Shown here: piece by piece, positions 30,734 through 37,073 of the stretch
Numbering within the stretch: the first letter of the stretch is position 1
Layout: every line of letters begins with the position of its first letter
Source of the DNA: JANLSE01 sp038214135
GTDB lineage: Bacteria; Chloroflexota; Chloroflexia; Chloroflexales; Roseiflexaceae
Reading direction: 5' to 3'
Assembly (NCBI GenBank): GCA_038214135.1
Contig: JBBQSD010000056.1
Coordinates: forward strand, 1-37,073
Length of the DNA stretch: 37,073 nt
Notes under the pieces: generated by a model
Told to the model about the DNA's origin: nothing
Database searches by the model: none
Seen by the model: only the letters and a program-made list of their open reading frames with translations
Program-made: the position numbers and the translations under genes

Positions 30734-31663
30734 TTGAAGCTGCCACCATTTCCAGAGATAACCCCCGACACATTATTTGCAATCGTAGATCGGCATGGCC
30801 TGGCAATTGAGGAAATCGAGCACATGCCCGATGTTGGCATCTTCAATGCGCTCTACTCGCTCGATGGCCGTTATGTTCTGCGAATCCCGCGCCAGCAGAA
30901 GGAGTTCATTGCCGCAACCCGCAAAGAAGCGCTGGCCGCTCCAGCCGCCCGTGCTGTTGGCGTACGAACCCCTGAACTGATTGTGTTCGATAACCAGCGC
31001 GATATTCTGCCAGTGCCCTATACTATCTACGAACAGATCTATGGCCGCACCCTCGGCCTGCTCGAACACGATCCCGCCGATGCCCTGGGTGTCTGGCGCG
31101 AGGTTGGCCGCGATCTGGCGCGACTGCATAGCGGTGTTGAAGCAGAAGGACCAATTGCGGCGCTCAAACTCGAAGTCCTCTCCGATCCACGCGAACTACC
31201 GCGTATGCTTGCCGAAACAGGCTACTTTAGCGGAAGTGATGCCCGTGGGCTGGAACGCTGGCTTGATCGCTTGGCACCAACGGCACTACAGCCAGCACCA
31301 CGCCGATTCCTGCATGGCGATGTTCAGGCAACTAATCTGATCGTGCAAACACGCCCGCTAGCCTACACGGCGATTCTGGATTGGGGTGCAGCCGGCTGGG
31401 GCGATCCGGCCTGGGATTTCGCCGGCATGCCACTCAGCGTGGTTCCTGCCATGTTAAATAGTTATGTCGAGTTATCGCCAATTGCGGACATGCCCGGATT
31501 CACGGCGCGAATACTCTGGCGGCAGTTGCAGATCGGGCTATTTCTGTTACAGCGCGAACCGCAACCAACCAGATCCTGGGCCGAGCGACCGCTTGGGGTG
31601 ATCTTCGATATCCTGCGCTTTTTGGCATCTGCTGGCGAACCATGGGCCAGTTGGCGACCGTGA
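30734..31663 (+). CDS. Aminoglycoside phosphotransferase (APH)-fold kinase
   Basis: It starts at TTG 30734, since AGGAGG at 30718-30723 lies 10 nt upstream and no ATG is near the conserved N-terminus. The 309-residue product has the APH/choline-kinase motifs H194-G-D196-V-Q-A-T-N201 (catalytic loop) and I-L-D216-W-G-A-A-G-W-G-D-P-A-W-D (metal and substrate). It would phosphorylate a small hydroxyl or amino compound; resistance is only one possibility. The strong ribosome-binding site with a weak start codon may keep expression moderate. It is followed after 78 nt by a PLP decarboxylase. Confidence 0.85.
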   Translation: MKLPPFPEITPDTLFAIVDRHGLAIEEIEHMPDVGIFNALYSLDGRYVLRIPRQQKEFIAATRKEALAAPAARAVGVRTPELIVFDNQRDILPVPYTIYEQIYGRTLGLLEHDPADALGVWREVGRDLARLHSGVEAEGPIAALKLEVLSDPRELPRMLAETGYFSGSDARGLERWLDRLAPTALQPAPRRFLHGDVQATNLIVQTRPLAYTAILDWGAAGWGDPAWDFAGMPLSVVPAMLNSYVELSPIADMPGFTARILWRQLQIGLFLLQREPQPTRSWAERPLGVIFDILRFLASAGEPWASWRP

Positions 31664-31696
31664 TTAGCTGTCAGCTATCAGCCATCAGCTTTCAGG
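31664..31696. repeat. AGCTATCAGC-type short repeats
   Basis: TTAGCTGTCAGCTATCAGCC-ATCAGCTTTCAGG starts right after the APH-fold stop codon. It is close to the reverse complement of 14326-14345. A dispersed 8-10-nt repeat unit is the likeliest explanation. Confidence 0.5.
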
Positions 31697-31741
31697 AAGA
31701 CCACCACCACCTTCATTCGTTCCCGACAAATCGGAGCCGCT

Positions 31742-33154
31742 ATGACACCAGAGGAATTCCGGCGCATCGGCCACCTGTTGATCGACTGGATTGCCGATTA
31801 TCGCACGAATATTGCCGAACTGCCAGTGATGTCGCTGGTAGCACCCGGTTCGATCAAAGCACAATTGCCCGCCACACCACCCGAGCAGGGGCAACCGCTC
31901 GATAGCCTGTTTGCGGATCTGGATCAGATGATCATGCCGGGTCTTTCACACTGGCAGCACCCGAGTTTCTTTGGCTACTTTCCGGCCAATGCCGATCTCG
32001 CGTCGGTTCTTGGCGATTATCTCAGCACTGGCCTTGGCGTGATCGGCCTTTCCTGGCAATCCAGCCCGGCCCTCAGCGAAGTTGAGGAAGTGCTGACTGA
32101 TTGGATGCGCCAGATGGTCGGGCTTTCCGAAACCTGGAGCGGCGTCATCCAGGATACCGCCTCAACCAGCACGCTACTGGCGCTCTTATGTGCCCGCGAA
32201 CGCGCCTCCAACTATTCGCTAGCCCGTGGTGGCTTGCAGGCGGAAGCGCAACCGCTGATCGTCTATACATCCAGCCAGAGCCATAGTTCGGTCGAGAAGG
32301 CGGCGCTGCTGGCCGGAATCGGGCGCGATAATGTCCGTAGCATCCCGATCAATGCAAACTATGCCATGCAAGCAGATGCGCTTGCAGATATGATCGATAA
32401 TGACCGTCGGCGCGGCTGCATCCCCTGTGCCATTGTTGCCACCACCGGCACAACAACATCGACTGCGCTCGACCCGATTGCCCGAATCGCCAAGATCGCC
32501 CAGGCCGAATCCGTGTGGCTGCATGTCGATTCGGCAATGGCGGGTTCGGCCATGATTCTGCCAGAATGCCGCTGGATGTGGGCTGGCATCGAAGGTGCCG
32601 ATTCAATTGTTCTGAATGCCCATAAATGGCTCGGGGCTGTTTTCGATTGCTCGCTGTATTATGTGCGCGACCCACAGCACCTTATGCGGGTGATGAGCAC
32701 CAACCCGAGCTATCTGCAAAGTTCGGTCGATAGCCAGGTGAAGAACCTACGCGATTGGGGTATTCCGCTTGGGCGGCGCTTCCGCGCACTCAAGCTATGG
32801 TTGCTGATCCGTGAGCAGGGTGTGGCAGGCTTGCAGGCTCGGCTGCGGCGCGACATTGCCAATGCGGCATGGCTTACTATACAGATCCAGGCAACACCAG
32901 GCTGGCAGGTGCTTGCACCAGTTCCACTACAAACAATCTGTGTACGCCACGAACCGCCTGGCATCGCTGGCGAGTCACTGGATCGCTACACACTGGCATG
33001 GGCCGAACAGATCAACGGTTCTGGGATGGCCTACCTGACACCCGCAATCCTTGATGGGCGCTGGATGGTGCGTATATCGATTGGTTCGCTGCTCACCGAG
33101 CGAGAGCATGTCGCCACACTCTGGGAACAGATGCAATTGGTGGCGAAACCCTGA
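31742..33154 (+). CDS. Pyridoxal-phosphate-dependent amino acid decarboxylase (AADC family)
   Basis: The 470-residue product matches aromatic-L-amino-acid decarboxylases in length and motif order. H181 in S-H-S-S-V-E-K-A stacks on the cofactor, D263 in H-V-D-S-A-M-A-G contacts the pyridine N, and K295 in N-A-H-K-W binds PLP. N-terminal H-W-Q-H-P-S-F-F-G-Y-F-P-A is a family signature. The usual H-V-D-A-A-Y-A-G is here H-V-D-S-A-M-A-G, so Tyr is replaced by Met at the substrate side; substrate preference may differ. CGGAG precedes the ATG. Probable reaction: decarboxylation of an aromatic or related amino acid to an amine. Confidence 0.9.
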   Translation: MTPEEFRRIGHLLIDWIADYRTNIAELPVMSLVAPGSIKAQLPATPPEQGQPLDSLFADLDQMIMPGLSHWQHPSFFGYFPANADLASVLGDYLSTGLGVIGLSWQSSPALSEVEEVLTDWMRQMVGLSETWSGVIQDTASTSTLLALLCARERASNYSLARGGLQAEAQPLIVYTSSQSHSSVEKAALLAGIGRDNVRSIPINANYAMQADALADMIDNDRRRGCIPCAIVATTGTTTSTALDPIARIAKIAQAESVWLHVDSAMAGSAMILPECRWMWAGIEGADSIVLNAHKWLGAVFDCSLYYVRDPQHLMRVMSTNPSYLQSSVDSQVKNLRDWGIPLGRRFRALKLWLLIREQGVAGLQARLRRDIANAAWLTIQIQATPGWQVLAPVPLQTICVRHEPPGIAGESLDRYTLAWAEQINGSGMAYLTPAILDGRWMVRISIGSLLTEREHVATLWEQMQLVAKP

Positions 33155-33236
33155 CACGGTGAACCCTGATACGGTGAGAGGGTGACAACCTGTTTAATCA
33201 AGCACGGTCACCTGGTCACACAAAAAGGAGCCTCGT

Positions 33237-33734
33237 ATGGTCACAGTCGAATATCTGCGGATGCTGTTCGCCTATCAGCAACTGGCCAATACACAGCTAT
33301 TGAATGCGGCAGAGGGTTTATCGGATGTAGAACTCGATCTGCACCCAATTGCAGCGCACGACAGCATACGCGAGACATGTGTTCACCTATTCAGTGCGGA
33401 ATGGATGTGGTGCAACCGGCTAAATGGTGTTTCACCAACAGCCATGCTCGATCCAGCAGATTTCCCATCGCTCGAATCGATCCGAGTACGCTGGCAGAGC
33501 GAAACACAGGCACTGCAACAGTTTATTGATCGATTGAGCGCAACGGATATCGAAAAGCCAGCCAGCTATGTTCGCCGAGGAATCACCTATGCCACGCCAA
33601 TCTGGCAGATCCTGGTGCATGTGGCCCAGCATAGCACCCAGCACCGCAGCGAATTAGCCGCCATGCTGACGATCCTGGGCCGCTCACCGGGCGAACTCGA
33701 TATCATACGTTATCTGCGCGGCGAGTGGGAATGA
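33237..33734 (+). CDS. DinB family protein, 165 residues
   Basis: AAAAAGGAG precedes the ATG. The protein has typical DinB length and pattern: Y-L-R-M-L-F-A-Y-Q-Q-L-A-N, I-R-E-T-C-V-H-L-F-S-A-E-W-M-W and H-V-A-Q-H-S-T-Q-H-R-S-E. The first His of V-H-L and the H-x-x-x-H of the last segment would form the metal site. Role unknown; the family includes thiol-dependent transferases and hydrolase-like proteins. It follows the decarboxylase by 82 nt, a gap with GGTGAC/GTCACC-like repeats. Confidence 0.85.
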   Translation: MVTVEYLRMLFAYQQLANTQLLNAAEGLSDVELDLHPIAAHDSIRETCVHLFSAEWMWCNRLNGVSPTAMLDPADFPSLESIRVRWQSETQALQQFIDRLSATDIEKPASYVRRGITYATPIWQILVHVAQHSTQHRSELAAMLTILGRSPGELDIIRYLRGEWE

Positions 33735-33741
33735 GCCTGCG

Positions 33742-33834
33742 ATGACGCAGGAACCGTACGCTAACTGCGCCAATTGTGATCACTTGCGCCAAACGATCAC
33801 CACTCTCGATCTGCCAGTCGGGCAGTTTCTCTGA
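33742..33834 (+). CDS. Possible 30-residue CxxCxH micro-protein
   Basis: A short frame, M-T-Q-E-P-Y-A-N-C-A-N-C-D-H-L, runs from ATG 33742 to TGA 33834, between the DinB stop and the acetoacetyl-CoA synthetase ATG, 14 nt before the latter. Two Cys and one His in C-x-x-C-x-H and a tidy tail (L-D-L-P-V-G-Q-F-L) look protein-like. There is no good ribosome-binding site; it could be coupled to the DinB gene, whose stop lies 7 nt away. It may be chance. Confidence 0.25.
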   Translation: MTQEPYANCANCDHLRQTITTLDLPVGQFL

Positions 33835-33848
33835 TCAGTGAGGCAACC

Positions 33849-35831
33849 ATGGATAGATCGGATCTGCCAATCGAAGGAACCCTCCTCTGGCAGCCATCGC
33901 TCGCACAGCAGCAGAACAGTACACTGCATCGCTATATGAATTGGCTGGAACAGCAGCATGGGCTGCACTTCCACGATTATGCCGCACTCTGGGAATGGTC
34001 GGTGCGTGATCTACCGGGATTCTGGGCCTCGATCTGGGAGTTCTTTGATGTTCATGCGACGCAGCCTGCCACAACAGTCCTGAGCGATTCGGCCATGCCA
34101 GGGGCACACTGGTTTCCCGGAGCCACACTTAACTATGCCGAGCATGTGTTCCGCCAGCAATCCGCAGAACACCCTGCGCTGATCTTCCAATCCGAGACGC
34201 AAGCAGCAACCCCGATGAGTTGGCAAGAACTACATGACGCGGTTGCCTCGGTTGCTGCGGCCCTGCGCGAGATCGGCGTTGGCCCTGGGGATCGAGTGGT
34301 CGCCTATCTGCCGAATATCCCGCAGGCGGTGATTGCCCTGTTGGCCTGTGCCAGCCTTGGTGCGATTTGGTCGAGTTGTTCACCCGATATGGGTGCCGCA
34401 AGCGTGGCTGATCGATTTCGCCAGGTTGAGCCAAAAGTACTGTTCGCCGTCGATGGCTATCGCTATGCTGGCAAACCATTCGACCGGCGTGCGATGCTGG
34501 CCGATCTTCAGCAGGCGCTGCCAACCCTTCAGCAGACGATTCTGGTGCCATACCTGGATCGATTGGCTGCTACCGATCCCTTGCCAAACACGGTACTGTG
34601 GGAGACATTGCTTGGGCGCACAACAGCGCTGCACTATGCCGCAGTTCCATTCGAACATCCATTGTGGGTACTGTATTCATCCGGCACGACTGGCCTACCC
34701 AAGCCGATCATCCAATCGCATGGCGGCATTCTGCTTGAACATCTTAAGTCGTTGGCATTGCATCTCGATCTGCATCCTGGAAATCGGTTCTTCTGGTTCA
34801 CAACAACAAGCTGGATGATGTGGAATTTCCTTGTCGGCGGGTTGCTGGTCGGCACGACGATCCTGCTGTATGATGGCAGCCCTGGCGAACCAGATCTGGG
34901 CGTACTCTGGCGTTTTGCCGAACAAACCAGGATGACTTTTTTTGGAACGAGTGCTGCCTATATTCAGGCATGTATGAAGGCCGGAATCCGGCCTGGTGTC
35001 GAATATGATCTGCGTGCATTGCAGGGCGTAGGATCGACTGGTTCACCACTGGCGATTGACGGGTTTGCCTGGGTGTACAAACACATTCATCGCGATATCT
35101 GGCTGGCGTCGATCAGTGGTGGCAGCGATGTGTGTACCGCATTTGTTGGTGGCTGCCCAATCTTGCCTGTCTATGCCGGCGAAATTCAGGCGCGCTGTCT
35201 TGGCGCACGGGTAGAGATCTTTAATGATCAGGGTAATTCCGTGATCGATCAGGTTGGCGAGCTTGTGCTCACCGCGCCGATGCCATCGATGCCAATTGGC
35301 TTCTGGAATGATCCCGATCGCCAGCGCTATCGTGAGAGCTATTTTGAACACTACCCTGGCATCTGGCGGCATGGCGATTGGGCCAAGATCACACGACGGG
35401 GTGGGGTTGTGATCTATGGTCGCTCTGATGCGACGATCAACCGCATGGGCATTCGAATGGGAACCAGCGAACTATACCGTGCGATCGAGGGCCTGCCCGA
35501 AATCCGTGATAGCCTGGTGATCGATCTGGAATTGTTGGGGCGGCCATCATTCATGGCCCTGTTTGTGGTGCTGAATGATGGCAACGAGCTCGATCAACAA
35601 TTGATCATCCGGATCAATACGCAGATTCGCCAGACACTCTCGCCACGCCACCTGCCAGATGCGATCTATCGCGTGCCAGAGGTGCCACGCACCCTGAATG
35701 GCAAAAAAATGGAGACACCAATCAAGCGAATCTTGCTTGGTGTCCCACCCGAGAAAGCTGCCAATCGGGATTCAATGGCAAACCCGGAGAGCCTCGCGTT
35801 TTTTGTTACGTTTGCGGCTAGCTTAAAATGA
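33849..35831 (+). CDS. Acetoacetyl-CoA synthetase (acetoacetate-CoA ligase)
   Basis: The 660-residue product is an adenylate-forming ligase. It starts with the acetoacetyl-CoA synthetase N-terminal pattern (L-W-Q-P-S, W-E-W-S-V-R-D-L-P-G-F-W, G-A-T-L-N-Y-A-E-H). The ATP loop S-S-G-T-T-G-L-P-K lies near residues 277-286. W-M-M-W-N-F-L-V-G-G-L-L follows, then a C-terminal catalytic Lys region N-G-K-K-M-E-T-P-I-K near residues 617-626. It activates acetoacetate (and perhaps similar short acids) with ATP and CoA, for example in ketone or polyhydroxybutyrate use. GTGAGG precedes the ATG. A large palindrome follows it. Confidence 0.95.
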   Translation: MDRSDLPIEGTLLWQPSLAQQQNSTLHRYMNWLEQQHGLHFHDYAALWEWSVRDLPGFWASIWEFFDVHATQPATTVLSDSAMPGAHWFPGATLNYAEHVFRQQSAEHPALIFQSETQAATPMSWQELHDAVASVAAALREIGVGPGDRVVAYLPNIPQAVIALLACASLGAIWSSCSPDMGAASVADRFRQVEPKVLFAVDGYRYAGKPFDRRAMLADLQQALPTLQQTILVPYLDRLAATDPLPNTVLWETLLGRTTALHYAAVPFEHPLWVLYSSGTTGLPKPIIQSHGGILLEHLKSLALHLDLHPGNRFFWFTTTSWMMWNFLVGGLLVGTTILLYDGSPGEPDLGVLWRFAEQTRMTFFGTSAAYIQACMKAGIRPGVEYDLRALQGVGSTGSPLAIDGFAWVYKHIHRDIWLASISGGSDVCTAFVGGCPILPVYAGEIQARCLGARVEIFNDQGNSVIDQVGELVLTAPMPSMPIGFWNDPDRQRYRESYFEHYPGIWRHGDWAKITRRGGVVIYGRSDATINRMGIRMGTSELYRAIEGLPEIRDSLVIDLELLGRPSFMALFVVLNDGNELDQQLIIRINTQIRQTLSPRHLPDAIYRVPEVPRTLNGKKMETPIKRILLGVPPEKAANRDSMANPESLAFFVTFAASLK

Positions 35832-35854
35832 TTGAGTGCTATTTAAGAGGTTGT

Positions 35855-35892
35855 AACTCGTACGGACGCGATATATCGCGTCCGTACGAGTT
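35855..35892. repeat. 38-bp perfect palindrome
   Basis: From AACTCGTACGGACGCGATA onward the second half is the exact reverse complement, with the centre between 35873 and 35874. It shares its central 20 bp with the palindrome at 3612-3631. It begins 23 nt after the acetoacetyl-CoA synthetase stop. It could form a cruciform or hairpin; there is no T-tract. Confidence 0.75.
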
Positions 35893-35922
35893 GGCTATCA
35901 GTTATCGGCTATCGGCTCTATG

Positions 35923-36216
35923 CTAGCGCCTGCGTCGTTCGGCTGCTGCTGCTCCTGGAGTAGCCAGCCCATCGCCGCCATCCTTGGGGAACGTCAGCCC
36001 AAAACTGCGCTGCAGGATGGACCGTACCGTCGATTCGTGGATAATATCGGTGACGAGCGTGACTGCCACGGTTTGCGCGGCATCGACGGGGTCACGTTCA
36101 ATGGAAACCCGCCGCCAGTATGGTAAACGGCGAATTGTTTCGAGGATCTGGTTTTCGGCTGCACCACGCAAGGTCAAGCACAGTTCCTCTGTACCACTAA
36201 TTGACAATGTTGCCAC
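35923..36216 (-). CDS. Small hypothetical protein with basic C-terminus
   Basis: It starts at GTG 36216 with a G-rich AGAGGGGGG site 5 nt upstream. The 97-residue product begins M-A-T-L-S-I-S-G-T-E-E-L and has a beta-alpha-like body (T-V-A-V-T-L-V-T-D-I-I-H-E-S-T). It ends in a disordered Gly/Ala stretch and E-R-R-R-R. I do not recognise the family. The 38-bp palindrome and a GATAGCC-type repeat lie downstream. Confidence 0.55.
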   Translation of the reverse strand: MATLSISGTEELCLTLRGAAENQILETIRRLPYWRRVSIERDPVDAAQTVAVTLVTDIIHESTVRSILQRSFGLTFPKDGGDGLATPGAAAAERRRR

Positions 36217-36698
36217 CGTGCCCCCCCTCTAAGTTGGATGATTTCGGACTTCCGGCTGCTAAACTCGCAACCAATTAGTATAGAATTGTAGCACATATTT
36301 CTGAGCCGTGCAGGTTCCTGGCTGACTGCTTGTGACCCAGTATATTCTTAACACACAACGAAGGAGCGCTTCGCTTGTACTAGCTGATCGACATGTGCTC
36401 TATAATGAGCCAAATCACTGATCATATCGATATGCCATGCTTCTACCACTATGCTCTTCATTGATGCCGCAGGCCGCATCTGCGGTCACTATCGTATGCC
36501 ACTTGTTGGCGGCCAGCACTGTTGGACTCCGATCAACAGCAGTATAATGGTCAATGATCAGAATCAGGATGTTATAGGGATGCAATAAACATTGGCGGCA
36601 TCTGAAGCTTACCATGGCTACAACCAAAGTTCATTCTCAACTCCCAAATCGTGAAGCTTGACAGAACATTTGTATTATGTTACACTTCTCCGTGTAGT
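36217..36698. other. AT-rich gap before the methyltransferase
   Basis: This gap of about 480 nt is more AT-rich than the genes to its left. A TATAAT lies at 36401-36406. A 45-codon plus-strand frame (36451-36588) and a 70-codon minus-strand frame (36415-36627) occur, neither with a ribosome-binding site or a recognised motif. TACAC-TTCTCC-GTGTA at 36681-36696 is a small dyad just upstream of the methyltransferase promoter. It may be a junction with an acquired island or a decayed gene. Confidence 0.4.
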
Positions 36699-36727
36699 TT
36701 GACAGCTATCCTAATATAGGATATTAT
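36699..36727 (+). promoter_or_regulatory. Methyltransferase promoter with operator-like dyad in the spacer
   Basis: TTGACA (36699-36704), a 17-bp spacer and TATTAT (36722-36727) make a strong promoter. A perfect dyad TATCCTA-ATA-TAGGATA occupies 36707-36723, between the two boxes. Transcription would start near 36734, at or just before ATG 36735/36738, so the mRNA may be leaderless. A protein bound to the dyad would block polymerase, as in autoregulated restriction-modification genes. Confidence 0.5.
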
Positions 36728-37073
36728 GACGGTTATGATGACACCAACTCTTATTGATATGTTCTGTGGCGCTGGTGGTATGAGCCATGGATTTGAGCAA
36801 GCAGGCTTTTCAGTAATTGCTGGCCTAGATTTTGACCCTGACTCCGTAGCAACTTTTCGAGCCAATCATCCTAATAGCAAAGCTCTTCAGGCTGATTTGT
36901 CTAAGCTATCTCCAGAACAACTTGGAAAACAACTAGATATTAATCCTGGAGAGCTAGATTGTTTAGCTGGTGGTCCACCCTGCCAAGGTTTCTCCAAAAA
37001 CCGAGCCTTTCGTCACGTCGATGGTATATTTGTAGACGATCCACGTAATCATCTTTATTGGCATTTCTTTGAT
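36726..37073 (+). CDS. Cytosine-C5 DNA methyltransferase, C-terminus cut by window edge
   Basis: About 116 codons are visible, open to the right edge. Motif I reads L-I-D-M-F-C-G-A-G-G-M-S-H-G-F (AdoMet binding). Motif IV reads G-G-P-P-C-Q-G-F-S, with the catalytic Cys that attacks cytosine C6. Starts at 36726, 36735 and 36738 are possible; the promoter -10 overlaps 36726, which favours the later two. The coding sequence is AT-richer than the rest of the window, which suggests transfer. It probably belongs to a restriction-modification or solitary methylation system continuing beyond the window. Confidence 0.93.
   Translation, partial: MTVMMTPTLIDMFCGAGGMSHGFEQAGFSVIAGLDFDPDSVATFRANHPNSKALQADLSKLSPEQLGKQLDINPGELDCLAGGPPCQGFSKNRAFRHVDGIFVDDPRNHLYWHFFD

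Noticed and set aside
30734..31663. Antibiotic-resistance gene
   Set aside because: The APH fold is shared by many metabolic kinases, and no resistance or mobile context is present.
36451..36588. 45-codon plus-strand frame (M-L-F-I-D-A-A-G-R-I) in the right gap
   Set aside because: No ribosome-binding site and no recognised motif; mentioned only as part of the gap.
36415..36627. 70-codon minus-strand frame in the right gap
   Set aside because: Some stretches look protein-like, but there is no ribosome-binding site or known match, and it faces another frame. It may be a decayed gene; not supported.

Overview
This window is a stretch of bacterial chromosome with moderately high GC by eye. It most resembles Chloroflexota (filamentous, Chloroflexia-like). 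That placement is inference from protein style: a split methylmalonyl-CoA mutase with MeaB, an EF-P carrying a PGNW loop, partner-switching regulators, a secreted protein with an LPLI-type C-terminus, and gaps full of palindromic repeats. No rRNA, tRNA, CRISPR array or intact insertion sequence was found. Most genes look like ordinary housekeeping or catabolic genes.

Layout. 1-7141: a truncated lipoprotein (DUF6174-like), a thioredoxin-fold DUF255 protein, a small DNA-binding-like orphan, a glucosaminidase-like protein, and DNA polymerase I (polA), mostly on the minus strand. 7265-12038: a divergent NAD-dependent epimerase, a DinB-fold protein, a large secreted FN3 protein and a small membrane protein. 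12350-19375: a propionate/methylmalonyl-CoA block, mutA-mutB-meaB-pccB, behind a near-consensus sigma-70 promoter and punctuated by hairpins. 19486-24139: a signalling block with two RsbW-like kinases in tandem, a STAS antagonist, a small membrane protein, a Crp/Fnr regulator and a divergent membrane-bound RsbU/SpoIIE-type phosphatase. 24126-25328: a short cysteinyl-tRNA-synthetase-like ligase overlapping the phosphatase gene. 25398-27701: a phytanoyl-CoA dioxygenase-like gene divergent from an AraC regulator across a repeat-packed gap. 27811-35831: efp, an MFS permease, an Asp/Glu racemase-like protein, an aminoglycoside-phosphotransferase-fold kinase, a PLP decarboxylase, a DinB protein and acetoacetyl-CoA synthetase. 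35923-37073: a small hypothetical, an AT-richer gap, and the start of a cytosine-C5 DNA methyltransferase, probably the edge of a restriction-modification or defence island.

How the genes work together. MutAB with MeaB and the carboxyltransferase PccB would interconvert propionyl-CoA, methylmalonyl-CoA and succinyl-CoA. No epimerase or biotin carboxylase is in view, so they must lie elsewhere. The two kinases, STAS protein and PP2C phosphatase form a classic partner-switching set, but no sigma factor is in view. Nearly every long gap carries a palindromic or tandem repeat, and several families recur within the window.

The points most worth a second look are the shortened Cys-ligase with mixed CysRS/MshC features, EF-P with Asn at the loop tip, the methyltransferase promoter with a dyad between -35 and -10, the hairpin-punctuated mut/pcc block, and a possible 30-residue CxxC protein at 33742-33834.
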